Below, piece by piece: positions 1 to 6,551 of a stretch of DNA of 12,178 nt. Each line of letters starts with the position of its first letter. Position 1 is the first letter of the stretch. Location: assembly GCA_008086245.1 (NCBI GenBank), contig VSIX01000136.1:1-12178 (forward strand), read 5' to 3'. The position numbers and the translations under genes were made by a program. The notes under the pieces were generated by a model, which did not search any database, was not told the origin of the DNA, and saw only the letters and a program-made list of their open reading frames with translations. The stretch comes from Candidatus Mcinerneyibacterium aminivorans (GTDB lineage: Bacteria > Macinerneyibacteriota > Macinerneyibacteria > Macinerneyibacteriales > Macinerneyibacteriaceae).

Positions 1-1587
1 ACCGGAGTATTTACCGGGGAATATGCTGTAAACCCAATTAATGGTGAAAAAATACCGATTTGGGTATCGGATTATGTACTTATGAGTTACGGTACAGGTG
101 TAGTAATGGCAGTACCTGCTCATGATGAAAGGGATTTTGAATTTGCAGGCAAGTTTGATCTTCCCATAAGAAGGGTTATAAAACCTGAAAAAAATGAAGA
201 CCCCGATGAACTAGTGGAAGCGTATACTGAAGAAGGATATATGCTGAATTCGGGTAAATATGATGGAATGAAATCCGAAAAATTCAAGAAAAAAATAGTA
301 GAGGTTATGGAAGAAGAGGGATTTGGTAATTTTGCTACCAATTATAAATTGAGAGATTGGCTTATATCCCGTCAGAGATACTGGGGAGCGCCGATTCCAA
401 TAATCTATTGTGATGATTGCGGTGAAGTTCCCGTTCCTGAAGAAGACCTTCCTGTTAAACTTCCAATGGATGTTGATTTTAAACCTACAGGAGAATCTCC
501 TTTAAAAGAGCATCCTGATTTTAAATATACTAAATGTCCAAAGTGTGGAAAAGATGCAGTTAGAGAATGCGATACTATGGATACTTTTGTTGATTCCTCC
601 TGGTATTTTTTGAGATATTTGAATCCCCAGGATGATAAGAAGCCTTTTGATAAAGATCTGGCAAACAGGTGGCTTCCTGTTGATAAATATGTTGGAGGAG
701 CAGAGCATGCAGTAATGCATCTTATGTATGCAAGATTTTTTACAATGGCTTTAAATGATATTGGAATGATAGATTTTGAAGAACCGTTTAAAAGCCTAAG
801 ACACCAGGGAATTATTCTGGGACCGGATGGTAAAAAAATGTCAAAATCAAAGGGAAATGTAATAAACCCCGATGATTATATTGATGAATACGGTGCAGAT
901 GTTCTAAGAGTATATCTTATGTTTGCTTATGATTACGAAACAGGCGGTGCATGGGATGATGATACTCTTAAAGCAACCGATAGATTCCTCAATAGAGTTT
1001 GGAGACTTGTAACTGAAGAAGAGTGGGCTAAAAATATTTTTGAGGAGGATATTCAGGAATATGAAATTACTGATAAGACTGAAGAATGGAACGATGAATT
1101 AGAAAGAAAGCTTCATAAAACAATAAAAGATGTTACAGAGGATGCAGAGGATTTTAAATTTAATACTGCAATTAGCAAGATTATGGAACTTAATAATAAG
1201 ATTTATAAATACATTCAGAGACTTCCGAGAAAAAATCATGATAAAGAACTTCTTAAAACAGTTATTGAAAAACTTATACAGCTTTTTGCTCCTTTTGCAC
1301 CCCATATGTGTGAGGAACTCTGGCAAAGAATTGGAAATGAATATTCAATTTTCCAATCTGAATGGCCTGAATATGAAGAAGATAAGCTGGTAGCTGAAAC
1401 TGTGACTATAGCAGCTCAAATAAATGGAAAAGTAAGAGATGAAATTGAAGTACCCGTAGATGCCGATGAGGAAAAGATTAAAGAATTAGCACTTAAATCC
1501 GAAAGGGTACAGAAATATACCGAAGGAAAAGATATAGTTAAGACAATTGTAGTTCCAAAAAGAATTATAAATTTTGTGGTAAAATAA
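1..1587 (+). CDS. leuS: Leucyl-tRNA synthetase, 5'-truncated by the window edge
   Basis: Class I aminoacyl-tRNA synthetase that charges tRNA-Leu in the cytoplasm. The frame is open from base 1, so the gene starts upstream; 528 codons are present, roughly the last two-thirds of a protein normally a little over 800 residues. The window opens inside the CP1 editing domain (TGVFTGEY at bases 4-27, then GTGVVMAVPAHDERD, which holds the conserved editing Asp). Next comes the catalytic core with DTMDTFVDSSWYFLRY and VGGAEHAVMHLMYARFF. The KMSKS signature is at 835-849. Then follow the anticodon-binding helices and a C-terminal tRNA-binding domain (AAQINGKVRDEIEVP). Four Cys codons at 409, 418, 535 and 544 form two CxxC pairs, as in the zinc-containing insertion of some bacterial LeuRS; zinc binding is inferred. 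It ends in TAA just before a terminator, so it is last in its transcription unit. Confidence 0.98.
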   Translation, partial: TGVFTGEYAVNPINGEKIPIWVSDYVLMSYGTGVVMAVPAHDERDFEFAGKFDLPIRRVIKPEKNEDPDELVEAYTEEGYMLNSGKYDGMKSEKFKKKIVEVMEEEGFGNFATNYKLRDWLISRQRYWGAPIPIIYCDDCGEVPVPEEDLPVKLPMDVDFKPTGESPLKEHPDFKYTKCPKCGKDAVRECDTMDTFVDSSWYFLRYLNPQDDKKPFDKDLANRWLPVDKYVGGAEHAVMHLMYARFFTMALNDIGMIDFEEPFKSLRHQGIILGPDGKKMSKSKGNVINPDDYIDEYGADVLRVYLMFAYDYETGGAWDDDTLKATDRFLNRVWRLVTEEEWAKNIFEEDIQEYEITDKTEEWNDELERKLHKTIKDVTEDAEDFKFNTAISKIMELNNKIYKYIQRLPRKNHDKELLKTVIEKLIQLFAPFAPHMCEELWQRIGNEYSIFQSEWPEYEEDKLVAETVTIAAQINGKVRDEIEVPVDADEEKIKELALKSERVQKYTEGKDIVKTIVVPKRIINFVVK

Positions 1588-1590
1588 AAA

Positions 1591-1616
1591 AAATCCCCGG
1601 TACTGCCGGGGATTTT
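1591..1616 (+). terminator. Rho-independent terminator after leuS
   Basis: A 10-bp perfect stem (1591-1600 with 1606-1615) has a GC-rich core CCCCGG/CCGGGG and a five-base loop. An A-run lies on its 5' side and a short T-run on its 3' side. It begins 3 bases after the leuS stop codon. The A/T flanks are symmetrical, so it could work on either strand, but no minus-strand gene needs it here. Confidence 0.9.
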
Positions 1617-1837
1617 AGCTTATATATTGTTTAATTTTTCTTTATATACTGATCTTTACAGATTTTTCAATGTATGAACGCTTTTTTAAAACTTTTGAAC
1701 CTTTTTTCTTATGAATCATTTAAAGAATTTTTTAATCTTTTAAATTAACTATATAAAGTTATCTAAAATATCTTTTAATAAAATTATAAAAAATATAATT
1801 ATATAAATCCACATTTAATAATTTTAAAATAAAATCT

Positions 1838-1865
1838 TTGACTTCAAAATTTGTAGTGATATTAT
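1838..1865 (+). promoter_or_regulatory. Promoter for the EIIA-antiporter-PII-like operon
   Basis: A -35 box TTGACT (1838-1843) and a -10 box TATTAT (1860-1865) are separated by 16 bases. Transcription would begin near 1872, about 20 bases before the AUG at 1895. Because it lies inside the possible upstream extension of the reading frame, it argues against any start before 1895. Confidence 0.6.
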
Positions 1866-1894
1866 TTTTTTATATAGTGATCAGGGAGGTATAT

Positions 1895-2347
1895 ATGATT
1901 CGAATAAGTGATTATATTAAGGAAGAAAATATTATATTTTATGATGATATTGTTTTAAAAAAAGAAGCTATTGATGATTTAATAGATCTTATTTCAAAAT
2001 CGGATAAAATAAATAATGAAGAAAAATTATATAATGATATCTGGGAAAGAGAAAGCATCATGAGTACGGGAATAGGTGTTGGTATTGGAATACCACATAT
2101 TCATGTAGATTATGTTGATGATATCGAGATGGCAATAGGTATTTCCAAAGAGGGTATCGATTATAAATCACTGGATGATGAACCTGTAAACTTTGTAGTT
2201 ATGATTGTTGCAAATAAAGATTCTCACGAGAAATATATTAAGTTGCTGGCAAAAGTAGCCTTAATACTGAAAAGTCCAAAGAAAAGAAAAAAAATATTAA
2301 AATCAAAAAATAGGGAAGAAGTATATAAAATACTAACAAATTTATGA
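1895..2347 (+). CDS. Stand-alone PTS EIIA protein (PtsN/fructose-type fold)
   Basis: A 150-residue protein matching one EIIA domain of the fructose/nitrogen PTS family, which takes a phosphoryl group from HPr or NPr on a histidine. The active-site signature GIGIPH is at residues 63-68, so His68 is the likely phosphorylation site; His70 is close by. The family's second conserved segment (DDEPVNFVVMIVANKDSHEKYIKLLAKVA) follows. I chose the ATG at 1895 because GGGAGG sits 5-6 bases upstream; a TTG-started form from 1838 would add 19 hydrophobic residues and read through the promoter. No EIIB or EIIC gene is nearby, so a regulatory rather than sugar-transport role is inferred. Its TGA overlaps the ATG of the antiporter (ATGA, 2344-2347), so the two are translationally coupled. 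Confidence 0.9.
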   Translation: MIRISDYIKEENIIFYDDIVLKKEAIDDLIDLISKSDKINNEEKLYNDIWERESIMSTGIGVGIGIPHIHVDYVDDIEMAIGISKEGIDYKSLDDEPVNFVVMIVANKDSHEKYIKLLAKVALILKSPKKRKKILKSKNREEVYKILTNL

Positions 2348-3546
2348 ATAATTTATTGCTTTTATCTTTAGTTTTAATAGTAGCCATAATTGCAGAGAAA
2401 ATAACCTCAAAATTTAATTTGCCTACCGTTACTGGATATGTAGTTTTTGGAATTATATTTGGCAAATCACTGGTTGGTTTATTTGGTTCTGATTTTTTAT
2501 CTTCTGTTAGTGTTATCAATGATATCGCTTTGGGGGCGATTGCATTTACAATTGGAGCCGAACTAAAAAGAAAAACTTTTAAAAGATTGGGTAAATCAAT
2601 ATTTTTTATTGTTTTCTTTGAAGCTATATTTACATTTATATTCGTATCAACAGGTATGTATCTTTTGCACCCTGATAAATTTTATCAGGCTATTATCCTG
2701 GGAGCAGTAGCATCTGCAACAGCGCCTGCAGCTACAGTTATGGTTTTAAATCAGTATAATGCTAAAGGACCTCTTACTTCTACTATTCTTGCAGTAGTTG
2801 GTATTGATGATAGTATTGCTTTAATTATTTTTGCCTTTGCTTCTACTACTGCTAAATCACTATTAAAAGGTTCTTCTCTAACCATTTCAAGAATGCTGGT
2901 TTCCCCGATGGAAGAAATATTCTTTTCTATCATACTGGGGGTAATAATGGGGCTTGTTTTCAATCATCTCTTTAAAAATGTCAGGGGTCCGAAAAAACTT
3001 GTAATAAGAATTTCTGCAGCAATACTTCTTCTGCTTGGAATAACAACACAATTCGATTTATCCGAACTGCTGACAATAATGGCTTTCGCTGCAACTATTT
3101 CAAATATAAATAGTACTTTTACTACGAGGTCACATAAAGTTATTGCAAATATCTCTCCTGTATTTTATGCATTGTTTTTTATACTTGCAGGAGCTAGACT
3201 GGATATAACACTTCTACCTGTTGTAGGAGTAATGGGACTTTTATATACGCTTTTACGAATGGGTGGAAAATATTCCGGTGCTACATTGGGTGCGATTTTA
3301 GGTAACGCCCCAAAAGTTGTAAAAAAATATGTCGGATTTGGGTTAATACCTCAGGTTGGAGTTGCTCTGGCACTTGCGATAATAGTAAATAAAACTTTTG
3401 GTGGAGGAAATTATGGTGATGCGGGGATAATGCTTGCTAAAGTTGTGATAAATATATTGTTATTCACTACTATAATTACAGAAATAGTTGGTCCGCTCCT
3501 TACTGGTATGGCAGTAAAAAAAGCAGGAGAGGATAATGAAAATTAA
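2344..3546 (+). CDS. CPA2-family cation/proton antiporter
   Basis: A 400-residue polytopic membrane protein, all transport core. Its length, its opening TGYVVFGIIFGKSLVG segment and its GFGLIPQVGVALALAI segment near the C-terminus fit the NapA/KefB-type sodium(potassium)/proton exchanger domain, with about 12-13 membrane spans. The ion-binding helix carries Asp155-Asp156 (VVGIDDSIALI). Paired aspartates are typical of electrogenic exchangers such as NapA and NhaA. The unwound-helix segment ASATAPAATVMVL lies at about residues 123-135. No RCK/TrkA-N domain is fused at the C-terminus, unlike Kef proteins, so regulation may come from its neighbours. It shares a 4-base overlap with the EIIA gene upstream and is 15 bases from the PII-like gene downstream. 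Substrate (Na+, K+ or Li+) cannot be told from sequence. Confidence 0.9.
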   Translation: MNNLLLLSLVLIVAIIAEKITSKFNLPTVTGYVVFGIIFGKSLVGLFGSDFLSSVSVINDIALGAIAFTIGAELKRKTFKRLGKSIFFIVFFEAIFTFIFVSTGMYLLHPDKFYQAIILGAVASATAPAATVMVLNQYNAKGPLTSTILAVVGIDDSIALIIFAFASTTAKSLLKGSSLTISRMLVSPMEEIFFSIILGVIMGLVFNHLFKNVRGPKKLVIRISAAILLLLGITTQFDLSELLTIMAFAATISNINSTFTTRSHKVIANISPVFYALFFILAGARLDITLLPVVGVMGLLYTLLRMGGKYSGATLGAILGNAPKVVKKYVGFGLIPQVGVALALAIIVNKTFGGGNYGDAGIMLAKVVINILLFTTIITEIVGPLLTGMAVKKAGEDNEN

Positions 3547-3561
3547 TATAAGGGGTAAGTT

Positions 3562-3894
3562 ATGTATTATTTAATAATTCAGCTTTATAAAGAAAACTTT
3601 ATAGATGATATGTTGCTGGCATTAACTACTGCAGGTATTGAAAACGGTACGGTTGTAGACGGAGTTAATATGGATAATTATCTAAATCAAAGAGTTCCTT
3701 TATTTACAGGATTAATTCCGAATGTGGGAGAGGATTCAGAATACTGTAAAATTATATCCTCTATTATTGATTCCAAAAAGAAAGCAGAAAATTTTTTAAA
3801 AGTGTTAAAAGAAGCAGATATAGATTTTGAAAAGGATAATATCGGAAGGATAGTTCTATTACCAGCCGAAATACTTGCTGACGGGATGGAATAA
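3562..3894 (+). CDS. Small PII-like (ferredoxin-fold) signalling protein, putative
   Basis: A 110-residue soluble protein with an AGGGGT ribosome binding site 6 bases before ATG, 15 bases after the antiporter gene. The pattern fits the beta-alpha-beta-beta-alpha-beta order of the PII/CutA/SbtB superfamily: a strand (about residues 2-8, YYLIIQL), a helix (11-24), a strand (28-34), a strand (about 62-68, CKIISSI), a helix (71-87) and a final strand (IVLLPAEI, about 98-105). Its middle segment, residues 36-58, is longer and Gly/Pro/Asn-rich (LFTGLIPNVG) and could serve as a T-loop-like arm. I do not see the nucleotide-binding motifs of classical GlnB/GlnK, so it is not assigned to that subfamily. 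Similar small proteins encoded beside transporters usually bind them and tune transport; that role here is inference. The fold call is moderate; the gene itself is secure. Confidence 0.75.
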   Translation: MYYLIIQLYKENFIDDMLLALTTAGIENGTVVDGVNMDNYLNQRVPLFTGLIPNVGEDSEYCKIISSIIDSKKKAENFLKVLKEADIDFEKDNIGRIVLLPAEILADGME

Positions 3895-4184
3895 AATTAT
3901 TTCTATTCTCTGAATTAAGCGTATATTTCTGCCATACTTAAGCACAATCCGGATTCTCCGGGATTTATCAATTCAAAGAAATAATTTTTTTCATATCAAT
4001 TAATGATCAACAGTTAACCAATAACGACAAATCAAGCATCCTTATTATTGACTATGATTTGCTGTTTAATAATTTTAAATGCATTTTCAGAAGATTTCTG
4101 AACTAAAAATCACTCCAGACAGGATTGATAAATTAGCTAAAGCCGTGATTTTCGTTATTTGTTGTTCGAAGTTCGTTATTCGAT

Positions 4185-4207
4185 GAAAATCAGCTATGCT
4201 GATTTTC
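4185..4207. repeat. Perfect 10-bp inverted repeat with a 3-base loop
   Basis: The arms GAAAATCAGC (4185-4194) and GCTGATTTTC (4198-4207) flank the loop TAT. It is the strongest hairpin in this spacer and lies about 290 bases after the nearest upstream stop codon. It has no T-run, so it is a poor terminator candidate and more likely part of a repeat element. Confidence 0.75.
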
Positions 4208-4422
4208 CTGTATGTCTATAAGAAGATTCCTGAATTCCGCTCATTATATTCGCTACATCAGGAATTTTCATTACTAATTCATTGCAAAAGCAAAAAGAAA
4301 ACTTTTTTTCTTCGAAAAACATCTTGTTTGGAGAAAAACTCAGGATAGCTAATTTCGTATATTTTTATAAATTACCAACATTTACAATCATTTCTAAAAA
4401 GGTATAACCCACAAGTTCATTT

Positions 4423-4446
4423 TCTCAATCTCAATCTTAGTCTTAA
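4423..4446. repeat. Four degenerate 6-base tandem repeats
   Basis: Four consecutive hexamers read TCTCAA, TCTCAA, TCTTAG and TCTTAA (consensus TCTYAR), with a partial fifth unit TCTA. The array ends just before the hairpin that follows the DMT transporter gene on the minus strand. It may be slippage-generated; no function is evident. Confidence 0.6.
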
Positions 4447-4451
4447 TCTAA

Positions 4452-4469
4452 AAATTGCGATAGCAATTT
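4452..4469 (-). terminator. Possible weak terminator after the DMT transporter gene
   Basis: A 7-bp stem (4452-4458 with 4463-4469) and a 4-base loop lie immediately after the transporter stop codon on the minus strand. They are followed on that strand by a short T-rich stretch (TTTTTAGATT). The stem has only two GC pairs, so it would be weak. Confidence 0.4.
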
Positions 4470-4470
4470 G

Positions 4471-5394
4471 TCATTCCACGGGAATTGTCTGTTTTTTTGT
4501 CTTTTTTGTTAGAATATATCCCGAAACGATAATTAATAAACCACCGACAACAAGATACCAGTTTAATTTTAATCCCAAAAATATGATCTCGTTAACTGTT
4601 GTAAATAGAATTGTTAGAAGAAACATAATTGAGGTTTTATTTGTAGGAAGAATCGATAAAGCATAATTCCAGAAAAGATAAGCCAATCCTGATTGGCCTA
4701 TTCCCATTTCAGCTAACCAGAACCATTCTTTAAAATTTGATGGTGATTTATCCGCTGTGAAAAATAGAATTGGAGCAAGCATTATGGATGAAATCAAAAA
4801 TATTTTAAAAAGAAATTGAATAATAGAATCCGGATCATCTTTATATGGTTTCACTAGAACTGCAGAAAAGAATACATAAAAACCAAATGTCATTCCTGTT
4901 AAAATTCCAAGAAATATTCCCACATAAAATAGCTCGTGGAGATTTTCAAAATGCTCTTTCCCGAGTACTATTAAAATTACCCCTCCAAAAGACATGATTA
5001 GGGTAATTAACTCATTAATTTTTGGTTTGATCTCGTGAAGAAGTAAAGAAAAGAGAAGCACAAAAACTGGAGATAAATTCTCCAGAATCATAACCAGTGT
5101 AGCTGGAAGATATATAAGAGTTAGATGATATAAAATTGAGTTTAAAGATAATCCGATGAGTGAAAGACCGAGTACCAGCTTCCATTTTCTTTTAAAATTT
5201 ATTTTTAGTTTGCCCTTAAAAAGAAGAAATAAAAAAAACACCAGTGTGCCCAGCCAGAACCTGGATACCGTTACAAAATACATGCTTACACCTTTTAGTG
5301 CAAGATATCTTCCAGCAGGACCGTGAATTCCCCACAGAAAAAGGGCGATAAATGCAAATATTAAACCTTTTGTTTTTTCATCAATTACTTTCAT
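4471..5394 (-). CDS. EamA/DMT-superfamily transporter
   Basis: A 307-residue inner-membrane protein of the drug/metabolite transporter superfamily with the expected duplicated EamA halves, about residues 10-140 and 155-300, and roughly ten membrane spans. The first half opens with GLIFAFIALFLWGIHGP and contains the typical ENLSPVFVLLFSLLLHE segment; the second ends with NWYLVVGGLLIIVSGYIL and a short charged tail. I chose the ATG at 5394 because AAGGAAG lies 5-6 bases upstream; an upstream TTG or similar start would add 20 polar residues without a ribosome binding site. Such proteins export metabolites or amino acids, but the substrate cannot be read from sequence. It is a single-gene unit, divergent from the DUF3795 gene. 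Confidence 0.9.
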   Translation of the reverse strand: MKVIDEKTKGLIFAFIALFLWGIHGPAGRYLALKGVSMYFVTVSRFWLGTLVFFLFLLFKGKLKINFKRKWKLVLGLSLIGLSLNSILYHLTLIYLPATLVMILENLSPVFVLLFSLLLHEIKPKINELITLIMSFGGVILIVLGKEHFENLHELFYVGIFLGILTGMTFGFYVFFSAVLVKPYKDDPDSIIQFLFKIFLISSIMLAPILFFTADKSPSNFKEWFWLAEMGIGQSGLAYLFWNYALSILPTNKTSIMFLLTILFTTVNEIIFLGLKLNWYLVVGGLLIIVSGYILTKKTKKQTIPVE

Positions 5395-5426
5395 AAACTT
5401 CCTTAATTGTTTCTTATTCCTAAATA

Positions 5427-5454
5427 AAAATATAGAATAATAAGAAAAATGCAA
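5427..5454 (-). promoter_or_regulatory. Tentative promoter of the DMT transporter gene
   Basis: On the minus strand, TTGCAT (5449-5454) and TATTTT (5427-5432) are separated by 16 bases, which would place the start about 25-30 bases before the ribosome binding site and start codon. The match is moderate and the region is very AT-rich, so chance is a real possibility. Confidence 0.3.
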
Positions 5455-5483
5455 GCATAAAATTATGTAAAACTAATTTGTTC

Positions 5484-5511
5484 TTGTTTTAATCTATTTT
5501 ATCTTTATATT
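5484..5511 (+). promoter_or_regulatory. Tentative promoter of the DUF3795 gene
   Basis: TTGTTT (5484-5489) and TATATT (5506-5511) are separated by 16 bases and lie 18 bases before the start codon. The ribosome binding site would fall very close to the transcription start, giving a short leader. Moderate match in AT-rich sequence. Confidence 0.35.
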
Positions 5512-5528
5512 TATGTAGGGGATTCATT

Positions 5529-5894
5529 ATGAAATTAGAAAATATTGCTTACTGCGGGTTTAACTGTTCAGGATGTAAAATATTTATCAATACCAAAGAA
5601 AATAATATTGAAAAGTTAAAGAAGATAAAAACTACTCTTGAGAAAATTAATGGAGAAGAATTAACAATAGAAGAGATTCGATGCGATGGGTGCAAGGCAA
5701 ATAACATATATAAATATTGTGAGACATGCAATATAAGAAAATGTGCTATTAATAAAAATATTAAATATTGTGCTATATGTGATTATCGAAACTGTAAAAA
5801 AATTGAAAGGGCAAAGAGTTTTAATGAAAACATTTATAAAAATTTAGATAATTTAAAAATGAAGTATAATGATTTTAAATCTTCTAATAGATAA
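5529..5894 (+). CDS. Cysteine-rich DUF3795 family protein
   Basis: A 121-residue soluble protein with the family's opening motif, MxxxxIAYCGxNCSGC, and eleven cysteines at residues 9, 13, 16, 52, 55, 64, 67, 72, 81, 84 and 89. They are spaced as CxxxCxxC, CxxC, CxxCxxxxC and CxxCxxxxC. The pattern suggests binding of metal, probably zinc or an iron-sulfur cluster, but the family has no established function. AGGGGA lies about 7 bases before the ATG. The C-terminal 30 residues are Lys/Asn-rich with no cysteines. It is monocistronic: the transporter diverges upstream, and yjbQ begins 257 bases downstream with its own promoter. Confidence 0.85.
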   Translation: MKLENIAYCGFNCSGCKIFINTKENNIEKLKKIKTTLEKINGEELTIEEIRCDGCKANNIYKYCETCNIRKCAINKNIKYCAICDYRNCKKIERAKSFNENIYKNLDNLKMKYNDFKSSNR

Positions 5895-6078
5895 TTATGA
5901 TTCAGCTGTCTGCAATTTAAAATAATTTTTTGGATAATATTTTTTTATAGAAAATCAAAGTTGTTACTCATCCTGATAGCTTATCCCAGCTACCGGTACT
6001 TTAATGAATAGACTTCTACCTGTAGAAAAGAATAAAATAGGGAAAATGGAATAAACTAAATAAGTCTATACAAATTTC

Positions 6079-6101
6079 AAAAATCAATATTATTGATTTT
6101 T
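6079..6101. promoter_or_regulatory. 11-bp palindrome overlapping the yjbQ -35 box (candidate operator)
   Basis: Perfect inverted arms 6079-6089 and 6091-6101 (AAAAATCAATA and its complement) flank a single central base. The right arm covers the -35 hexamer at 6093-6098, the position expected of a repressor site. The sequence is AT-rich, so a chance origin is possible; no regulator is identifiable from the window. Confidence 0.45.
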
Positions 6102-6121
6102 ATTAATCATTAATTTATAAT
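6093..6121 (+). promoter_or_regulatory. Promoter of the yjbQ-ptrB operon
   Basis: A -35 box TTGATT (6093-6098) and a consensus -10 box TATAAT (6116-6121) are separated by the ideal 17 bases. Transcription would start near 6128, a little before the AGGAGG at 6141-6146. This is the best promoter match in the left half of the window. Confidence 0.7.
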
Positions 6122-6151
6122 TTCTTAAAGATGTAATAAGAGGAGGTCATT

Positions 6152-6541
6152 ATGAAAACTATTAATATTTCTACTTCTTCAAGAAGCGATATGGTTGATA
6201 TCACTTCCAAAATTCAGAGGATTGTCGATGATCTGAAAATTGATAATGGGGTGGTAACTGTATATGTACCGCATACTACCTGTGCAGTCACAATAAATGA
6301 AGGTGCTGATCCATCGGTACAGAAAGATATTATGAAAGAGCTGGATAAAGTAATTCCCTGGAATGATAATTATAAACATCGGGAAGGAAATTCTGCTGCT
6401 CATATCAAAACTTCGCTTGTTGGAAGTTCTGAAAATATTATTATTGAAAATGGACAAATCCAGCTGGGTACATGGCAGAAAATATTCTTATGTGAATATG
6501 ATGGTCCCAGAACAAGAAAAGTATGGATAAAAAAAATATAA
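6152..6541 (+). CDS. yjbQ: YjbQ/UPF0047 family protein (secondary thiamine-phosphate synthase family)
   Basis: A 129-residue protein that matches the YjbQ family end to end. It carries HTTCAVTINEGADPSV (His41, Glu50), the HREGNSAAHIK segment (His76, His84) and the C-terminal GTWQKIFLCEYDGPR. Family members form small trimers with a conserved histidine cluster. The Escherichia coli protein has weak thiamine-phosphate synthase activity that can replace ThiE when overproduced; the true cellular role is unsettled, so the product name should be read cautiously. AGGAGG at 6141-6146 sits 5 bases before the ATG. The ptrB gene starts 10 bases after the stop codon with its own ribosome binding site, so the two are co-transcribed. 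Confidence 0.93.
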   Translation: MKTINISTSSRSDMVDITSKIQRIVDDLKIDNGVVTVYVPHTTCAVTINEGADPSVQKDIMKELDKVIPWNDNYKHREGNSAAHIKTSLVGSSENIIIENGQIQLGTWQKIFLCEYDGPRTRKVWIKKI

Positions 6542-6551
6542 CGGAGGAATT

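Larger units (their letters stand above)
3895..4470. other. Gene-free 576-base spacer with scattered hairpins
   Basis: No reading frame with a credible start and ribosome binding site is present. Visible structures are an imperfect 8-bp hairpin with one bulged base at 3946-3965 (a possible weak terminator for the upstream operon, without a T-run), a 7-bp hairpin at 4086-4102, a 10-bp hairpin at 4185-4207, an 8-bp stem with a 24-base loop at 4226-4265, a hexamer array at 4423-4446 and a 7-bp hairpin at 4452-4469. TTCGTTATT occurs at 4151-4159 and 4172-4180. The mix looks like degraded repeat material between two transcription units. Confidence 0.6.

Noticed and set aside
1130-1393. Open frame inside leuS on the same strand
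   Set aside because: It is a shifted-frame reading of the secure LeuRS coding region with no plausible protein and no ribosome binding site.
1838-1894. Upstream TTG start that would lengthen the EIIA protein by 19 residues
   Set aside because: The extension is hydrophobic, overlaps a good promoter (1838-1865) and lacks a ribosome binding site, while the ATG at 1895 has GGGAGG at the proper distance and matches the usual start of the family.
5395-5454. Longer N-terminus for the DMT transporter starting at 5454
   Set aside because: No ribosome binding site at that position, and the added 20 residues are not family-like; AAGGAAG precedes the ATG at 5394.
5895-6078. Possible structured leader upstream of yjbQ (8-bp arms 6008-6015 and 6062-6069 enclosing a 6-bp hairpin)
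   Set aside because: It lies upstream of the yjbQ promoter, so it is not in that transcript, and short arms in AT-rich DNA are expected by chance.
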